Assembly (NCBI GenBank): GCA_002315275.1
Contig: DCGN01000029.1
Span: forward strand, 1-24,019
Direction of reading: 5' to 3'
DNA: 24,019 nt
Source: Clostridiales bacterium UBA1777
GTDB taxonomy: Bacteria > Bacillota > Clostridia > Oscillospirales > Oscillospiraceae
Made by a program: the position numbers and the translations under genes. Every line of letters starts with the position of its first letter. Within the stretch, counting starts at the first letter, position 1. This document shows positions 14,745 through 22,640 of this stretch, in pieces. The notes under the pieces are model-generated. The model saw nothing but the letters and a program-made list of their open reading frames with translations. It had not been told where the DNA came from and did no database searches.

Positions 14745-16607
14745 TTATGACAGCTTTAAGCCGAGGATCCTGCAGCTTCTGTGGCCTATGATAAGCCAGT
14801 TCTTATATACCACGCCGGAAGCCTCGATATTGCCGCTCAGGCCGAGGCTTGAAAGCTCCTCGCCCGTTTCGGCGTTGATAAGATATACATAGCCGGACGA
14901 GCTGTAGCCCGTGTTGTAAACAATGTACTTGTTGCCGGCTGTGTCATTAAATCTGATCGGCGAGCCCCAGGAGTAGATGCTCGTGTTGAACTCCCATTTC
15001 TGTTCGCCCGTCTTCTTGTCGAGGCAGACGAGCTTGCCGCCGTTCTTACTGTCCGTCTTTGCGAGAGGCACGTAGATGCAGTCATTATCGATCGCCATCG
15101 TGCCCTGCACGCCGCCCGCGACACCGCTCTCCGTCCAGCAGGTATAGTCACTTCTCCAGACAGTCTCTCCGGTCTCGGCATCAAGCTTCCAAACGGGTAT
15201 CGTTTCGGACTCATAGCCTCGCCAGCCGTAATGGAACGATGTGCTCACATATATGTACGGTCTGCCGTTTTCTATGCTGATCAGCGGAGTATCGTTAGAG
15301 TCATCGAGGATATCCTTTACCCATACGAGCTGAAGCGTATTGAGATCAAGGCACATCATGTTGCCGCCGTTGTCGCACATGAAGAGGTATCCTTCATACG
15401 CCGCAGCGCTGGATTCCATGCCGAGCCAGTAGACGTATCTTGTCTGTCTGGTGCTCTGGTAGCGCCACTTGACAACGTTGTCGGGATTAATCGACAGCTC
15501 GCCGGTCGTTTTGTCAAACTGTGTGTTAAGATGGATGATATAAAGCAGACCGTTCTCACCGGGGTAGATGAGCTGGTCGGTCTCGGCATCGACGAGCGGG
15601 GACGAGTCATACATCGGCCAATCGCGCAGGGCGAAGCCGTCCTTGTCGCCGAAGGTGTACATTACGGTGCAGTCGATAAGGTTTATCACGCTGACATGGG
15701 ACTTGCCGTCCATATTTCTGACGCCGGAGCCTACATATAATATAGGATAGCCTCTGGGGTCAAGAGCGCCCGCTCCCTTGTAGGTGAGATCCATATACAG
15801 TCTGTTGCGTGTCTGCTGGCCCGTCTCCATATCGAGGAAGTAGATATATCCGTCCATCGTGGCGTATATGACCTCAACGAGATCGTCCTTGTTTCTGGCC
15901 TCCTCGTACATACTCGTCATGAGCTGCCTTGTCTCCTTCGGCCAGCTGACAACTATCGGCTGACCCGTCCAGCCGCTGCCCGTCCATACGTTGCCGTTAT
16001 AGTCGGTAAGGCTGCCGGTGGAAACATTCCACACCGCGTCAATAGACTTTGACGAAAGCGCTTCGGTTGCGCCGTAGGCGGAGCCCGAACGGTAGTTATC
16101 GCCGCGGAAGGTCACGATTCCGGGAAGCTCGGTATAATCGTCGCCCGCGCCGAAGGATATTTCACCGTAAGGAGAGGTGTAGGCGTAGCCGTTGCCGTCA
16201 CTCTCGGGAGCCGTATAGTCAAGCTTGCCGATTATCTCGTCATTTACCATGACCTCGGTATACGTCATAAGATTTGCAGGGTTGGTCTCATCCACGCAGT
16301 GAGGCTCGAACACATACTGAGGAACCTCCTCTGTGGGCTCCGGATCTGCCTCCCCGCCGCCCTCGGGCAGTTCCGCGGGGCTCTCTCCATCATCGCCCGG
16401 CACAACATCCTCAGTGTCTTTAGCCGCAGGCCTGTTATTTACAACTACTACCTTGAAATCACTCGGCATTCTCGAATAAACTATCAAGCCGAGCGCTATA
16501 AGCAGCGCCGCAAAGAAGGCCTTTCCTATGATGCCGTGCTTATCTAATTTATGCTTTGCCGGCTTTTCCTTTACGGAGGAGCCGCCGTGCGAATGTGTTC
16601 CGCTCAT
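14745..16607 (-). CDS. Membrane-anchored PQQ-like beta-propeller protein
   Basis: A 620-aa protein with a short basic N-terminus, one membrane helix (about 26-44), an acidic Pro/Glu/Gly linker (about 60-95) and then an extracytoplasmic propeller of roughly eight blades. Blade signatures of the PQQ/quinoprotein type are clear: YIYFLDMETGQQT, VWKLDAETGETVW, LVCLDKKTGEQKWEF and VYLINAETGEELSS. No haem or obvious quinone-dehydrogenase active-site segment is present, so a binding or scaffold role outside the membrane (BamB-like fold) is more likely than a dehydrogenase. It has its own strong promoter and a terminator behind it. The ATG lies after GAGGATTATTAAGAT, a somewhat long spacing. Ligand and partner are unknown. 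Confidence 0.87.
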   Translation of the reverse strand: MSGTHSHGGSSVKEKPAKHKLDKHGIIGKAFFAALLIALGLIVYSRMPSDFKVVVVNNRPAAKDTEDVVPGDDGESPAELPEGGGEADPEPTEEVPQYVFEPHCVDETNPANLMTYTEVMVNDEIIGKLDYTAPESDGNGYAYTSPYGEISFGAGDDYTELPGIVTFRGDNYRSGSAYGATEALSSKSIDAVWNVSTGSLTDYNGNVWTGSGWTGQPIVVSWPKETRQLMTSMYEEARNKDDLVEVIYATMDGYIYFLDMETGQQTRNRLYMDLTYKGAGALDPRGYPILYVGSGVRNMDGKSHVSVINLIDCTVMYTFGDKDGFALRDWPMYDSSPLVDAETDQLIYPGENGLLYIIHLNTQFDKTTGELSINPDNVVKWRYQSTRQTRYVYWLGMESSAAAYEGYLFMCDNGGNMMCLDLNTLQLVWVKDILDDSNDTPLISIENGRPYIYVSTSFHYGWRGYESETIPVWKLDAETGETVWRSDYTCWTESGVAGGVQGTMAIDNDCIYVPLAKTDSKNGGKLVCLDKKTGEQKWEFNTSIYSWGSPIRFNDTAGNKYIVYNTGYSSSGYVYLINAETGEELSSLGLSGNIEASGVVYKNWLIIGHRSCRILGLKLS

Positions 16608-16655
16608 ATCTTAATAATCCTCGCAGCATTATTCGTGCGCATTGCGTACTTAATA

Positions 16656-16685
16656 AGTATATCACCGCTGTCTCCGAAGTGTCAA
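16656..16685 (-). promoter_or_regulatory. Strong promoter of the PQQ-propeller gene
   Basis: Minus-strand perfect TTGACA, 18-bp spacer and TATACT preceded by TGA, which supplies an extended -10 element. The leader is about 40 nt. Confidence 0.88.
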
Positions 16686-16731
16686 TCTGATAGGCGGTTA
16701 AATACGGTTTCTTTTTTGCCAAAATATAAAA

Positions 16732-16759
16732 AGACCCGGCCGTTAATACGGTCGGGTCT
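16732..16759 (-). terminator. Rho-independent terminator after the small membrane peptide
   Basis: AGACCCG / CGGGTCT outer stem with an inner CGT / ACG pairing across a GA/GC mismatch, then TTTTTATATTTT on the minus strand. It starts about 15 nt after the stop of the 68-aa gene. Confidence 0.88.
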
Positions 16760-16774
16760 GAATGACGGTATCTG

Positions 16775-16981
16775 TCAGGGAAGCACAATTCCGAACTCGG
16801 AGCTTATCCAACTTGTCCACATATCCATATCAAGATAGAAATCGAGATTATACATATCATTGAGGACAGAGCCTATTCTGTTGAAATCCGCGCCGGTGAT
16901 AACGCCTACGCCGAAGGAGACTGCGCCGAGGATCATGATTATCAAAACGATGATAATAACAACGCGCCATGCCTTACTCAT
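16775..16981 (-). CDS. Small membrane peptide, possibly a shortened DUF4097-type partner
   Basis: A 68-aa protein with a basic N-terminus (MSKAWR) and one strong membrane helix (about 8-30, including a Gly-rich VSFGVGVITG), followed by a short acidic, aromatic tail. Its ATG lies inside the end of the HAAS-like gene (8-bp overlap, ATGAGTAA) and 9 nt after GGAGG, so the two are translationally coupled. An upstream GTG would be too close to that site. In many Firmicutes a DUF1700/HAAS gene is followed by a DUF4097 protein that begins with a very similar membrane helix; this peptide could be a shortened relative lacking the adhesin-like beta domain. That comparison is from memory, and function is unknown. 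Confidence 0.75.
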   Translation of the reverse strand: MSKAWRVVIIIVLIIMILGAVSFGVGVITGADFNRIGSVLNDMYNLDFYLDMDMWTSWISSEFGIVLP

Positions 16982-18095
16982 TGACACTTACCTCCTTGTA
17001 GCACCATTTTCCGCCGAGGCTGATAAGGCCGCGCACGAGGCCGACCATTGCTCCGCCTATGAACCATACGAACAGCCACAGGAACAGCAGACCGAGTGCA
17101 AAGATAATGAGCGCAACGCCGAGGATCAGCAGAATGTCAGCCATGACTATAAAGCCGGAGGAGAGGATCGCCTTTACGGCAAGCACGCCGACAGCTGCAA
17201 GGCCTCCCGAAACCACGAGGCTGGCCAGAGCGGGAACACAAAGAAGCAATATGCCGGCAACGCCTACGGGAATCGCAAGCAGAATGAAAATGACAAGCCA
17301 GCCTGCCATGGGCTTTCTTATCTTCCGCTTCCTTGATGAAACGGGAACCGCTTCCACATCCGCCTCGGGAATATAAAAGACCGGCTCTTCCTCAGCGACC
17401 TCCTGAGGCTTCTCTTCTTCTGCCGAATCGTCAGAGAAGGTCTTCATGAATTCGTCCAGCTCATCTTCGGCGGAGGGCTCGGAGGCTTCTGCCGCGGGCT
17501 GTTCATCCTGCACGGTGGGAAGCTCTTCTGCGGGTTGCATTACTGGAGCGGGCTCCTCGGCAGCATTCTGCTCTTCGGCAGCGGGCTCGGCTTCTGCCTC
17601 AGCGGGCATTTCAACTGCAGCGGGCATCTCGGCGGGAAGCTCCTGCGAAGGTGCCTGTGCCTCTGCTGCTGGAATGGCTTCTGCCTCAGCGGGCTTGGCT
17701 GCGGGAGCGGCATCGTCGAAAAAGCTCATCTGGTTTTCGTCCTCGACGGAGTTGCTCTTTGCCTCTGCGGCAGCGCCTGCAGCGGTGAAAAGGCCCTTCT
17801 CTTCGGCAGCGGCGAAGAGCTTGTCAATAACCGTCACAAAAGCGGGAACACCTGTGCTCACTTCGCCTTCGTCTCTCGCCGTAGAGCTGACCTGAAGCTT
17901 TCTCTCTTTTGCATCATAAGCTCTTGCTACCAGAACCGCCTGTCTCGTAGGAGAAGCAAGCATCTGCAGAAGCCCCTGCTCATTGGTGCACTCGTCAAAG
18001 AGACGGTTGTACATGGCAAGCGCTTTCTGTCTGTCCTCTTCATACATGAAGGTGAGAAGCTTTCCGAGCTCCGCAAGGAATTTCTGTCTATTAAT
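16974..18095 (-). CDS. HAAS/DUF1700-like membrane protein, apparent ATT start
   Basis: A 373-aa protein if started at ATT (357 aa from the first ATG, 18047). N-terminal residues read (M)NRQKFLAELGKLL then EEDRQKALAMYNRLFDE, the helical HAAS pattern of DUF1700 proteins. An Ala/Glu/Pro-rich acidic linker (about 105-245), a basic patch (SRKRKIRKP) and three or four membrane helices follow. The ATG at residue 17 cuts through the first HAAS helix and has no ribosome binding site at a useful distance. The in-frame ATT at 18093-18095 has GAGGTGA at ideal spacing, and an in-frame TGA a few codons further up closes the frame. So either a rare AUU start is used or the base is a sequencing or mutational change from ATG. 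HAAS proteins often serve as membrane signalling partners of PadR-type regulators; none is nearby. Confidence 0.78.
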   Translation of the reverse strand: MNRQKFLAELGKLLTFMYEEDRQKALAMYNRLFDECTNEQGLLQMLASPTRQAVLVARAYDAKERKLQVSSTARDEGEVSTGVPAFVTVIDKLFAAAEEKGLFTAAGAAAEAKSNSVEDENQMSFFDDAAPAAKPAEAEAIPAAEAQAPSQELPAEMPAAVEMPAEAEAEPAAEEQNAAEEPAPVMQPAEELPTVQDEQPAAEASEPSAEDELDEFMKTFSDDSAEEEKPQEVAEEEPVFYIPEADVEAVPVSSRKRKIRKPMAGWLVIFILLAIPVGVAGILLLCVPALASLVVSGGLAAVGVLAVKAILSSGFIVMADILLILGVALIIFALGLLFLWLFVWFIGGAMVGLVRGLISLGGKWCYKEVSVNE

Positions 18096-18101
18096 ATGAA
18101 T

Positions 18102-18109
18102 TCACCTCT
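18102..18109 (-). promoter_or_regulatory. Ribosome binding site that decides the ATT start
   Basis: AGAGGTGA on the minus strand, with 6 nt between its end and the ATT codon. No comparable site precedes the downstream ATG at 18047. Confidence 0.65.
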
Positions 18110-18123
18110 TCTTATCATCGTCT

Positions 18124-18171
18124 GCCGGAGAAGCTCCGGCGCAATGGCGTGCATGGCGGAGCTATCTCCGC
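18124..18171 (-). promoter_or_regulatory. Two small hairpins in the HAAS-like gene leader
   Basis: GCCGGAG-AAG-CTCCGGC (18124-18140) and GCGGAG-CTAT-CTCCGC (18156-18171) lie in the predicted 5' leader between promoter and ribosome binding site. They share the GGAG/CTCC core and could pair with each other. No known riboswitch was recognised. Confidence 0.45.
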
Positions 18172-18216
18172 TGCGCACTGTGAAGTATATCAGCGTGCCA
18201 TAGGGCACACATCGTT

Positions 18217-18245
18217 ATTATATCCGCTGTGGGGCATTTGGTCAA
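18217..18245 (-). promoter_or_regulatory. Promoter of the HAAS-like operon
   Basis: Minus-strand TTGACC, 17-bp spacer, perfect TATAAT. It lies back to back with the proS promoter, about 60 bp away. A leader of about 115 nt precedes the gene. Confidence 0.85.
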
Positions 18246-18307
18246 GAAAAATTATCTTTTTTTACCGTTTTTGGAGCTGAATTTGCTGTGTCCGCGGCAT
18301 TATGCTG

Positions 18308-18336
18308 TTGACTTTATTCCCAATGGGTTATAAAAT
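18308..18336 (+). promoter_or_regulatory. Promoter of proS
   Basis: TTGACT, 17-bp spacer, TAAAAT; each box is one base from consensus. The leader is only about 50 nt, too short for a T-box, so proS does not appear to be controlled by tRNA-sensing attenuation from this promoter. Confidence 0.8.
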
Positions 18337-18392
18337 AACGTGGCAAATACGACGGAGCAAGGGCTCTGGCGAAATGAGAGGTAATAATTACT

Positions 18393-19826
18393 ATGGCAAA
18401 AGAAAAGAAAGTCGAACAGATAACCGACATGGAAGTGGACTTCGCCCAGTGGTTCACGGATGTATGCACGAAGGCCGAGCTGGTTGATTATTCCGGCGTC
18501 AAGGGTCTTTTCATTCTGCGTCCCTACGGCTATGCAATATGGGAAAACATACAGACTGTGCTTGACGGAATGTTCAAGCGCGACGGTCATCAGAACGTCT
18601 CCATGCCTATGCTGATCCCCGAAAGCCTCCTTCAGAAGGAAAAGGATCACGTTGAGGGCTTCGCTCCCGAGTGCGCATGGGTCACGGTCGGCGGCAGCGA
18701 AGAGCTCCCCGAGAGACTGTGCATCCGTCCCACCAGTGAGACGCTCTTCTGCGATCACTGGAGCCACATCGTTCACTCCTGGCGCGACCTGCCTATGAAA
18801 TATAACCAGTGGTGCTCCGTTCTCCGTTGGGAGAAGACCACCCGTCCGTTCCTCCGCGGCAGAGAGTTTCTCTGGCAGGAAGGCCACACCCTCCACGCCA
18901 CCGAGGAGGAAGCCCGCGAGGAGACTCTGCATCAGCTCGAGGTATACGCCGATCTTTGCGAGAACTTCCTTGCAATGCCCGTTATCCGCGGCAACAAGAC
19001 CGACAAGGAAAAGTTCGCCGGCGCTGTCAACACCTACACCATCGAGTGCATGATGCACGACAAGAAGGCTCTTCAGAGCGGCACAAGCCACTACTTCGGC
19101 GACGGCTTCTGCAGAGCATTCAATATTCAGTTTGCGGATAAGGACAACACACGCCAGTATCCCCATCAGACAAGCTGGGGTCTCTCCACAAGAATCATCG
19201 GCGGTCTTATCATGACCCACGGTGACAACAACGGTCTCGTTCTGCCTCCTATGATTGCACCTACGCAGGTTGTTATCATCCCCGTTTCCATGCACAAGGA
19301 GGGCGTTCTTGACAAGGCTAACGAGATGCTTGAGCGCTTAAAGACCGCCGGCATCCGTGCAATGCTGGACGATTCCGAGCAGTCACCCGGCTGGAAGTTT
19401 GCCGAGTACGAGATGAAGGGCTTCCCCCTCCGTATTGAGATCGGTCCCCGTGATATGGAGAAGAATCAGTTTGTTGCAGTTCGCCGTGACAACGGTGAAA
19501 AGGTCATCTGCTCCATTGATGAGCTTGAAAACGAGACAAAGGCTCTCCTCGACACAGTACAAAGCGGTCTTTATGAGAAGGCAAAGAAAAACCTCACCGA
19601 TAACTGCTATCCCGCAACAACTCTCGACGAGGCAAAGGACATCGTCTCCAAGGGCGGCTTCATAAAGATGATGTGGTGCGGCGACCTTGAGTGCGAGATG
19701 AAGATGAAGGAGGACGTAGGCGTATCCTCCAGATGTATTCCCTTTGAGCAGGAGCATATCGGCGATGTTTGCCCCGTATGCGGTAAGCCTGCAAAGCAGA
19801 TGGTCGTTTGGGCAGTTGCATATTAA
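18393..19826 (+). CDS. proS: Prolyl-tRNA synthetase, archaeal-type
   Basis: Attaches proline to tRNA-Pro (class II synthetase), 477 aa. It is the short archaeal/eukaryote-like type without the inserted editing domain of the E. coli form. Class II motif 2 is seen as RWEKTTRPFLRGREFLWQEG and motif 3 as GLSTRIIGGLIMTHGDNNG. The proline-site region CIRPTSETLF precedes motif 2, and an anticodon-binding domain begins near APTQVVIIPVS. The C-terminal zinc-binding domain carries C429, C434, C460 and C463 and the protein ends in the tyrosine typical of this type (AVAY). The ATG follows GAGAGGTAATAATTACT. Rubrerythrin follows after 14 bp and both end at the same terminator. Confidence 0.97.
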   Translation: MAKEKKVEQITDMEVDFAQWFTDVCTKAELVDYSGVKGLFILRPYGYAIWENIQTVLDGMFKRDGHQNVSMPMLIPESLLQKEKDHVEGFAPECAWVTVGGSEELPERLCIRPTSETLFCDHWSHIVHSWRDLPMKYNQWCSVLRWEKTTRPFLRGREFLWQEGHTLHATEEEAREETLHQLEVYADLCENFLAMPVIRGNKTDKEKFAGAVNTYTIECMMHDKKALQSGTSHYFGDGFCRAFNIQFADKDNTRQYPHQTSWGLSTRIIGGLIMTHGDNNGLVLPPMIAPTQVVIIPVSMHKEGVLDKANEMLERLKTAGIRAMLDDSEQSPGWKFAEYEMKGFPLRIEIGPRDMEKNQFVAVRRDNGEKVICSIDELENETKALLDTVQSGLYEKAKKNLTDNCYPATTLDEAKDIVSKGGFIKMMWCGDLECEMKMKEDVGVSSRCIPFEQEHIGDVCPVCGKPAKQMVVWAVAY

Positions 19827-19840
19827 CAGGAGAATTACCT

Positions 19841-20380
19841 ATGGAACTTCACGGCTCTAAAACAGAGGAAAACCTGAAGCAGGCCTTTGCAGGCGAGTCT
19901 CAGGCGAGAAATAAATACACCTATTACGCAAATCAGGCGAGAAAAGACGGTTATGAGCAGATTGCAGGTATTTTTGAGGAAACTGCCGTAAACGAGCAGG
20001 AGCACGCAAAGCTGTGGTTCAGGCTTCTCACCGACGGCGATACACACGATACGGCGAAAAATCTTCTTGACGCCGCCGAGGGCGAAAGCTATGAGTGGAC
20101 CGATATGTATAAGCACTTTGCAAAGGATGCGAGGGAAGAGGGCTTTGAGACCATCGCTCTCCTCTTTGAAAAGGTGGCGGCCATAGAAAAGGAGCATGAA
20201 GCAAGGTATCGCAGACTCCTTTCCAACCTTGAGGAGGGACTTGTGTTCTCCCGTGAGGGCGATACCGTTTGGCAGTGCAGAAATTGCGGCCACATTGTAA
20301 TCGGGAAAAAAGCTCCCGTTGTGTGCCCCGTTTGTATGCATCCTCAGTCCTATTTCCAAATCAAGCCCGATAATTTTTAA
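19841..20380 (+). CDS. rbr: Rubrerythrin
   Basis: A 179-aa non-haem iron protein that reduces hydrogen peroxide in anaerobes. The N-terminal ferritin-like four-helix domain shows its diiron ligand motifs: GESQARNKY (E19), ETAVNEQEHA (E52, H55) and AIEKEHEARY in the second pair of helices. The C-terminal rubredoxin domain has CRNCG (C146, C149) and CPVC (C162, C165), ending HPQSYFQ. Length is slightly shorter than the usual 190 or so. The ATG after AGGAGAATTACCT is the proper start; the frame is open further back into proS, but no site supports that. Pairing with proS looks like convenience rather than pathway logic. Electron donors are not in view. Confidence 0.96.
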   Translation: MELHGSKTEENLKQAFAGESQARNKYTYYANQARKDGYEQIAGIFEETAVNEQEHAKLWFRLLTDGDTHDTAKNLLDAAEGESYEWTDMYKHFAKDAREEGFETIALLFEKVAAIEKEHEARYRRLLSNLEEGLVFSREGDTVWQCRNCGHIVIGKKAPVVCPVCMHPQSYFQIKPDNF

Positions 20381-20393
20381 AACTCCCGACATT

Positions 20394-20425
20394 AAAACAG
20401 CTCTTCAGTGTGAAGAGCTGTTTTT
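20394..20425 (+). terminator. Rho-independent terminator after rubrerythrin
   Basis: A perfect 13-bp stem (AAAACAGCTCTTC / GAAGAGCTGTTTT) with a 5-nt loop, ending in a T-run. Confidence 0.93.
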
Positions 20426-20494
20426 GCTATTATGCACAAAAAATGACACTAAAATCAATATGCTTTGCCACTACATTTCCGTATGAAGGATATG

Positions 20495-20505
20495 TATAAT
20501 ATAAT
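20495..20505 (+). promoter_or_regulatory. Probable -10 region of the NTPase-kinase operon
   Basis: Two overlapping perfect TATAAT boxes (TATAATATAAT) lie about 40 bp before the NTPase ATG. No good -35 box is present at 16-18 bp, so an activator may be needed. Confidence 0.5.
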
Positions 20506-20540
20506 AGTATTATTTTAAACAGCAGTTTTCGGAGGCATAC

Positions 20541-21053
20541 ATGATAACCTTTTTAACAGGCCGCTCTCAGGTGGGAAAAAGCACAATAATAAAAAAGCTG
20601 CTCAAAGCATCAAGCTCCTCTATCGGCGGCTTTAAGACAAAATGGATGCCCGTTGACGGTGGCAAGGTGCTTATTCTTCTGCCATACAATGTTCCCGATG
20701 AGGAGTACACGGATGAGAACATTGCGGCGAGAGACAATTTTTCCGACAAGAGCCGCACAGTTTACCCCGAGGTGTTCGATATTCTCGGCCCGAAGATTCT
20801 TGCGGAAAGCATGGATTGCGACTATATAATAATGGATGAGCTGGGATACATGGAATCCAAATCTCCAAGCTTTCAAAAAGCGGTACAAAGCGTTCTCGAC
20901 AGCGGAAAAGACATTCTCGGTGTGCTTCAGCCCAAGCCCTTCCCCTTCCTTGATTCGGTAAGAGCGAGGGATGACGTAAATCTCATCACCGTTAGTGAGG
21001 AAACCCGTGAAGATGTATTCTCTTCTCTGTCGGATGCTCAAATTATAAAATAA
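20541..21053 (+). CDS. THEP1-like P-loop NTPase
   Basis: A 170-aa P-loop protein. Walker A is GRSQVGKS (7-14), and Walker B is YIIMDELG (95-102), with Asp99 and Glu100 in the D-E pair of the family. Size and motif spacing match the NTPase_1/THEP1 group of small nucleoside triphosphatases, which includes THEP1 and similar archaeal and clostridial proteins of uncertain biological role. The ATG follows CGGAGG by 5 nt. It ends 31 bp before the FGGY kinase, with no terminator between, so the two are probably co-transcribed. A MobB-like cofactor role is a possible alternative. Functional confidence is modest. Confidence 0.8.
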   Translation: MITFLTGRSQVGKSTIIKKLLKASSSSIGGFKTKWMPVDGGKVLILLPYNVPDEEYTDENIAARDNFSDKSRTVYPEVFDILGPKILAESMDCDYIIMDELGYMESKSPSFQKAVQSVLDSGKDILGVLQPKPFPFLDSVRARDDVNLITVSEETREDVFSSLSDAQIIK

Positions 21054-21084
21054 TAAAAAAATATATATATCGGAGGAAATAAAC

Positions 21085-22542
21085 ATGAAACAGCCTGCAA
21101 TAATCGCTCTTGATTTCGGTTCACAGTCAGCAAAGGCCCTTATCTTTGACTATCACGGAAAGCTTCTTGTAACCTCAAGCTGTGCTTACCCATGGATTCA
21201 GCCCATGGAGGGCATGGTTGAATTAAGCCCCGCACAGGTATGGGATGCCGCACAGGACGTTGTCGGCAACTGTATCGCAAAGACCTGCGACGAGTACGAG
21301 GTAAAGGCTATGAGCTTCTCATTCTTCGGACACGGTATGCTCCTTGTGGACAAAAACTATGAGCCCACAAGCAACATCATTCTTCTTGCCGATAACCGCT
21401 CCACTGCCATCTATCCCGAAATCGTTGCCCGTGGCGGCGACAAGGCATACGAGGCCATCAGAGGCATGATGCCCAATAAAAACGGTATGCCCATGAAGAT
21501 TTTCTGGATGGAAAAGAACAGGCCCGAGATTTATAACAACACGGCTCATCTGTTTGACCTTCAGCAGTTTGTTCTTGCAAAGCTTGGTCTTGACCCCGTA
21601 AACGACAGCTCTATGGCCGCCTGCAAGGATCTTATGGACTCCAAGACATATTCATGGGACAAAGAGGTTTGCAAGATTTTTGACGTTCCCGGAAGCTGGG
21701 TAAGCGAAAAGATAGTTGAAGCAGACTATATCGCAGGTAAGGTAAGATATTTCGGCAGAGTAGATATGAAGTCCGAGGTGCTCATCATGCCCGGCGGACA
21801 CGATACGGAGTGCGGCGTTCTCGGTATGGGCGCTATCCCCGAAAATCCCGGTGTCCTCTCCGACAGCATGGGTACATATCACCAGTGCGGCTTCCTCTCC
21901 GCTCACTCCGCCGCCAATCCCCCTTCATCGGGCTCCGCAAACTTCAGAACAAAGTGCGGCAATTACAAGGGCAACATGAATACCACGGCCAACGGCGGCT
22001 CCACCATGAGCTGGTTTATCAGAACCTTCTGCGGCGGCAAGGACAATTATGTTGAGATGTTTGACGCAATAAGCTTCGATACAACAAATCCCACCTTCTT
22101 CTGCCCCGATTTCAGCCACAGCAAGGCGGCAATAAGCAGTATGTCCATCACCCGTACAAGAGAGCAGCTCTTTGAGGCTCTTATTGAGGGCATCACCTTT
22201 GATCTCGCAGTGGGCTATGATAAGCTCGCTTCCCGCATGATGGAAAATCAGGGCTGTGCAATTAAGGAAATCCGTGCTATGGGCGGTGGCTCTCAGGCTG
22301 ATAAGTTCCTCCAGCTCCGTGCAACTGTATTCGGAATTCCCGTTGTCCGCTCCACGCATATTCAGGGCACAGGCGCAGGTGCGGCTATGCTTGCGGCAGT
22401 CGGAGCAGGCGCATATAAGGACTATAAGGAGGCCTCCGACAATATGGTTGTCCTCACTGATCGCTTTGAGCCGGATATGAACCTCAGACCTAAATACCTT
22501 GAAAAGCTCGCTCGCTACAACGAGTGGAAGGCCAAGCTCTGA
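21085..22542 (+). CDS. FGGY-family carbohydrate kinase
   Basis: A 485-aa sugar or polyol kinase of the FGGY family, which transfers phosphate from ATP to a sugar, ketose or alditol in the cytosol. The N-terminal phosphate-1 loop is LDFGSQSAKALIFD, the middle has PGGHDTECGVLGMGAIPE and SDSMGTYHQCG, and the C-terminal domain has GGGSQADKFLQLRATVFG, matching the ATP-binding signature (GGG...). Length is typical. It resembles xylulokinase, fuculokinase and AI-2-kinase types but no specific substrate can be fixed. A CGGAGG site precedes the ATG. It is in the same unit as the NTPase, and an MFS transporter with its own promoter follows, which suggests uptake plus phosphorylation of one compound. 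Confidence 0.92.
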   Translation: MKQPAIIALDFGSQSAKALIFDYHGKLLVTSSCAYPWIQPMEGMVELSPAQVWDAAQDVVGNCIAKTCDEYEVKAMSFSFFGHGMLLVDKNYEPTSNIILLADNRSTAIYPEIVARGGDKAYEAIRGMMPNKNGMPMKIFWMEKNRPEIYNNTAHLFDLQQFVLAKLGLDPVNDSSMAACKDLMDSKTYSWDKEVCKIFDVPGSWVSEKIVEADYIAGKVRYFGRVDMKSEVLIMPGGHDTECGVLGMGAIPENPGVLSDSMGTYHQCGFLSAHSAANPPSSGSANFRTKCGNYKGNMNTTANGGSTMSWFIRTFCGGKDNYVEMFDAISFDTTNPTFFCPDFSHSKAAISSMSITRTREQLFEALIEGITFDLAVGYDKLASRMMENQGCAIKEIRAMGGGSQADKFLQLRATVFGIPVVRSTHIQGTGAGAAMLAAVGAGAYKDYKEASDNMVVLTDRFEPDMNLRPKYLEKLARYNEWKAKL

Positions 22543-22593
22543 TTATCAACATTTTGACGGTTTTTTATGCATTTTTCTGCTAAGAAATATTTG

Positions 22594-22609
22594 GATTATG
22601 CAAATAATC
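22594..22609. promoter_or_regulatory. Palindrome just upstream of the MFS promoter
   Basis: GATTAT-GCAA-ATAATC is a perfect 6-bp inverted repeat ending 2 bp before the -35 box, a position used by activators. It may be a regulator site. Confidence 0.35.
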
Positions 22610-22611
22610 AG

Positions 22612-22640
22612 TTGCAAAGTCAATCGGTTTGGTATATACT
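22612..22640 (+). promoter_or_regulatory. Promoter of the MFS transporter gene
   Basis: TTGCAA, 17-bp spacer, TATACT. It gives a leader of about 80 nt that contains a CCACGG / CCGTGG hairpin (22687-22704) shortly before the ribosome binding site. Confidence 0.75.

Noticed and set aside
17400..17760. Low-complexity GCAGC/CTTC repeats as a possible mobile or CRISPR-like repeat
   Set aside because: They are codons of the Ala/Glu/Pro linker in the HAAS-like protein; no regular spacer pattern.
18300..19295. Minus-strand 331-codon frame opposite proS
   Set aside because: proS has all class II motifs and zinc cysteines on the plus strand; the opposite frame has none.
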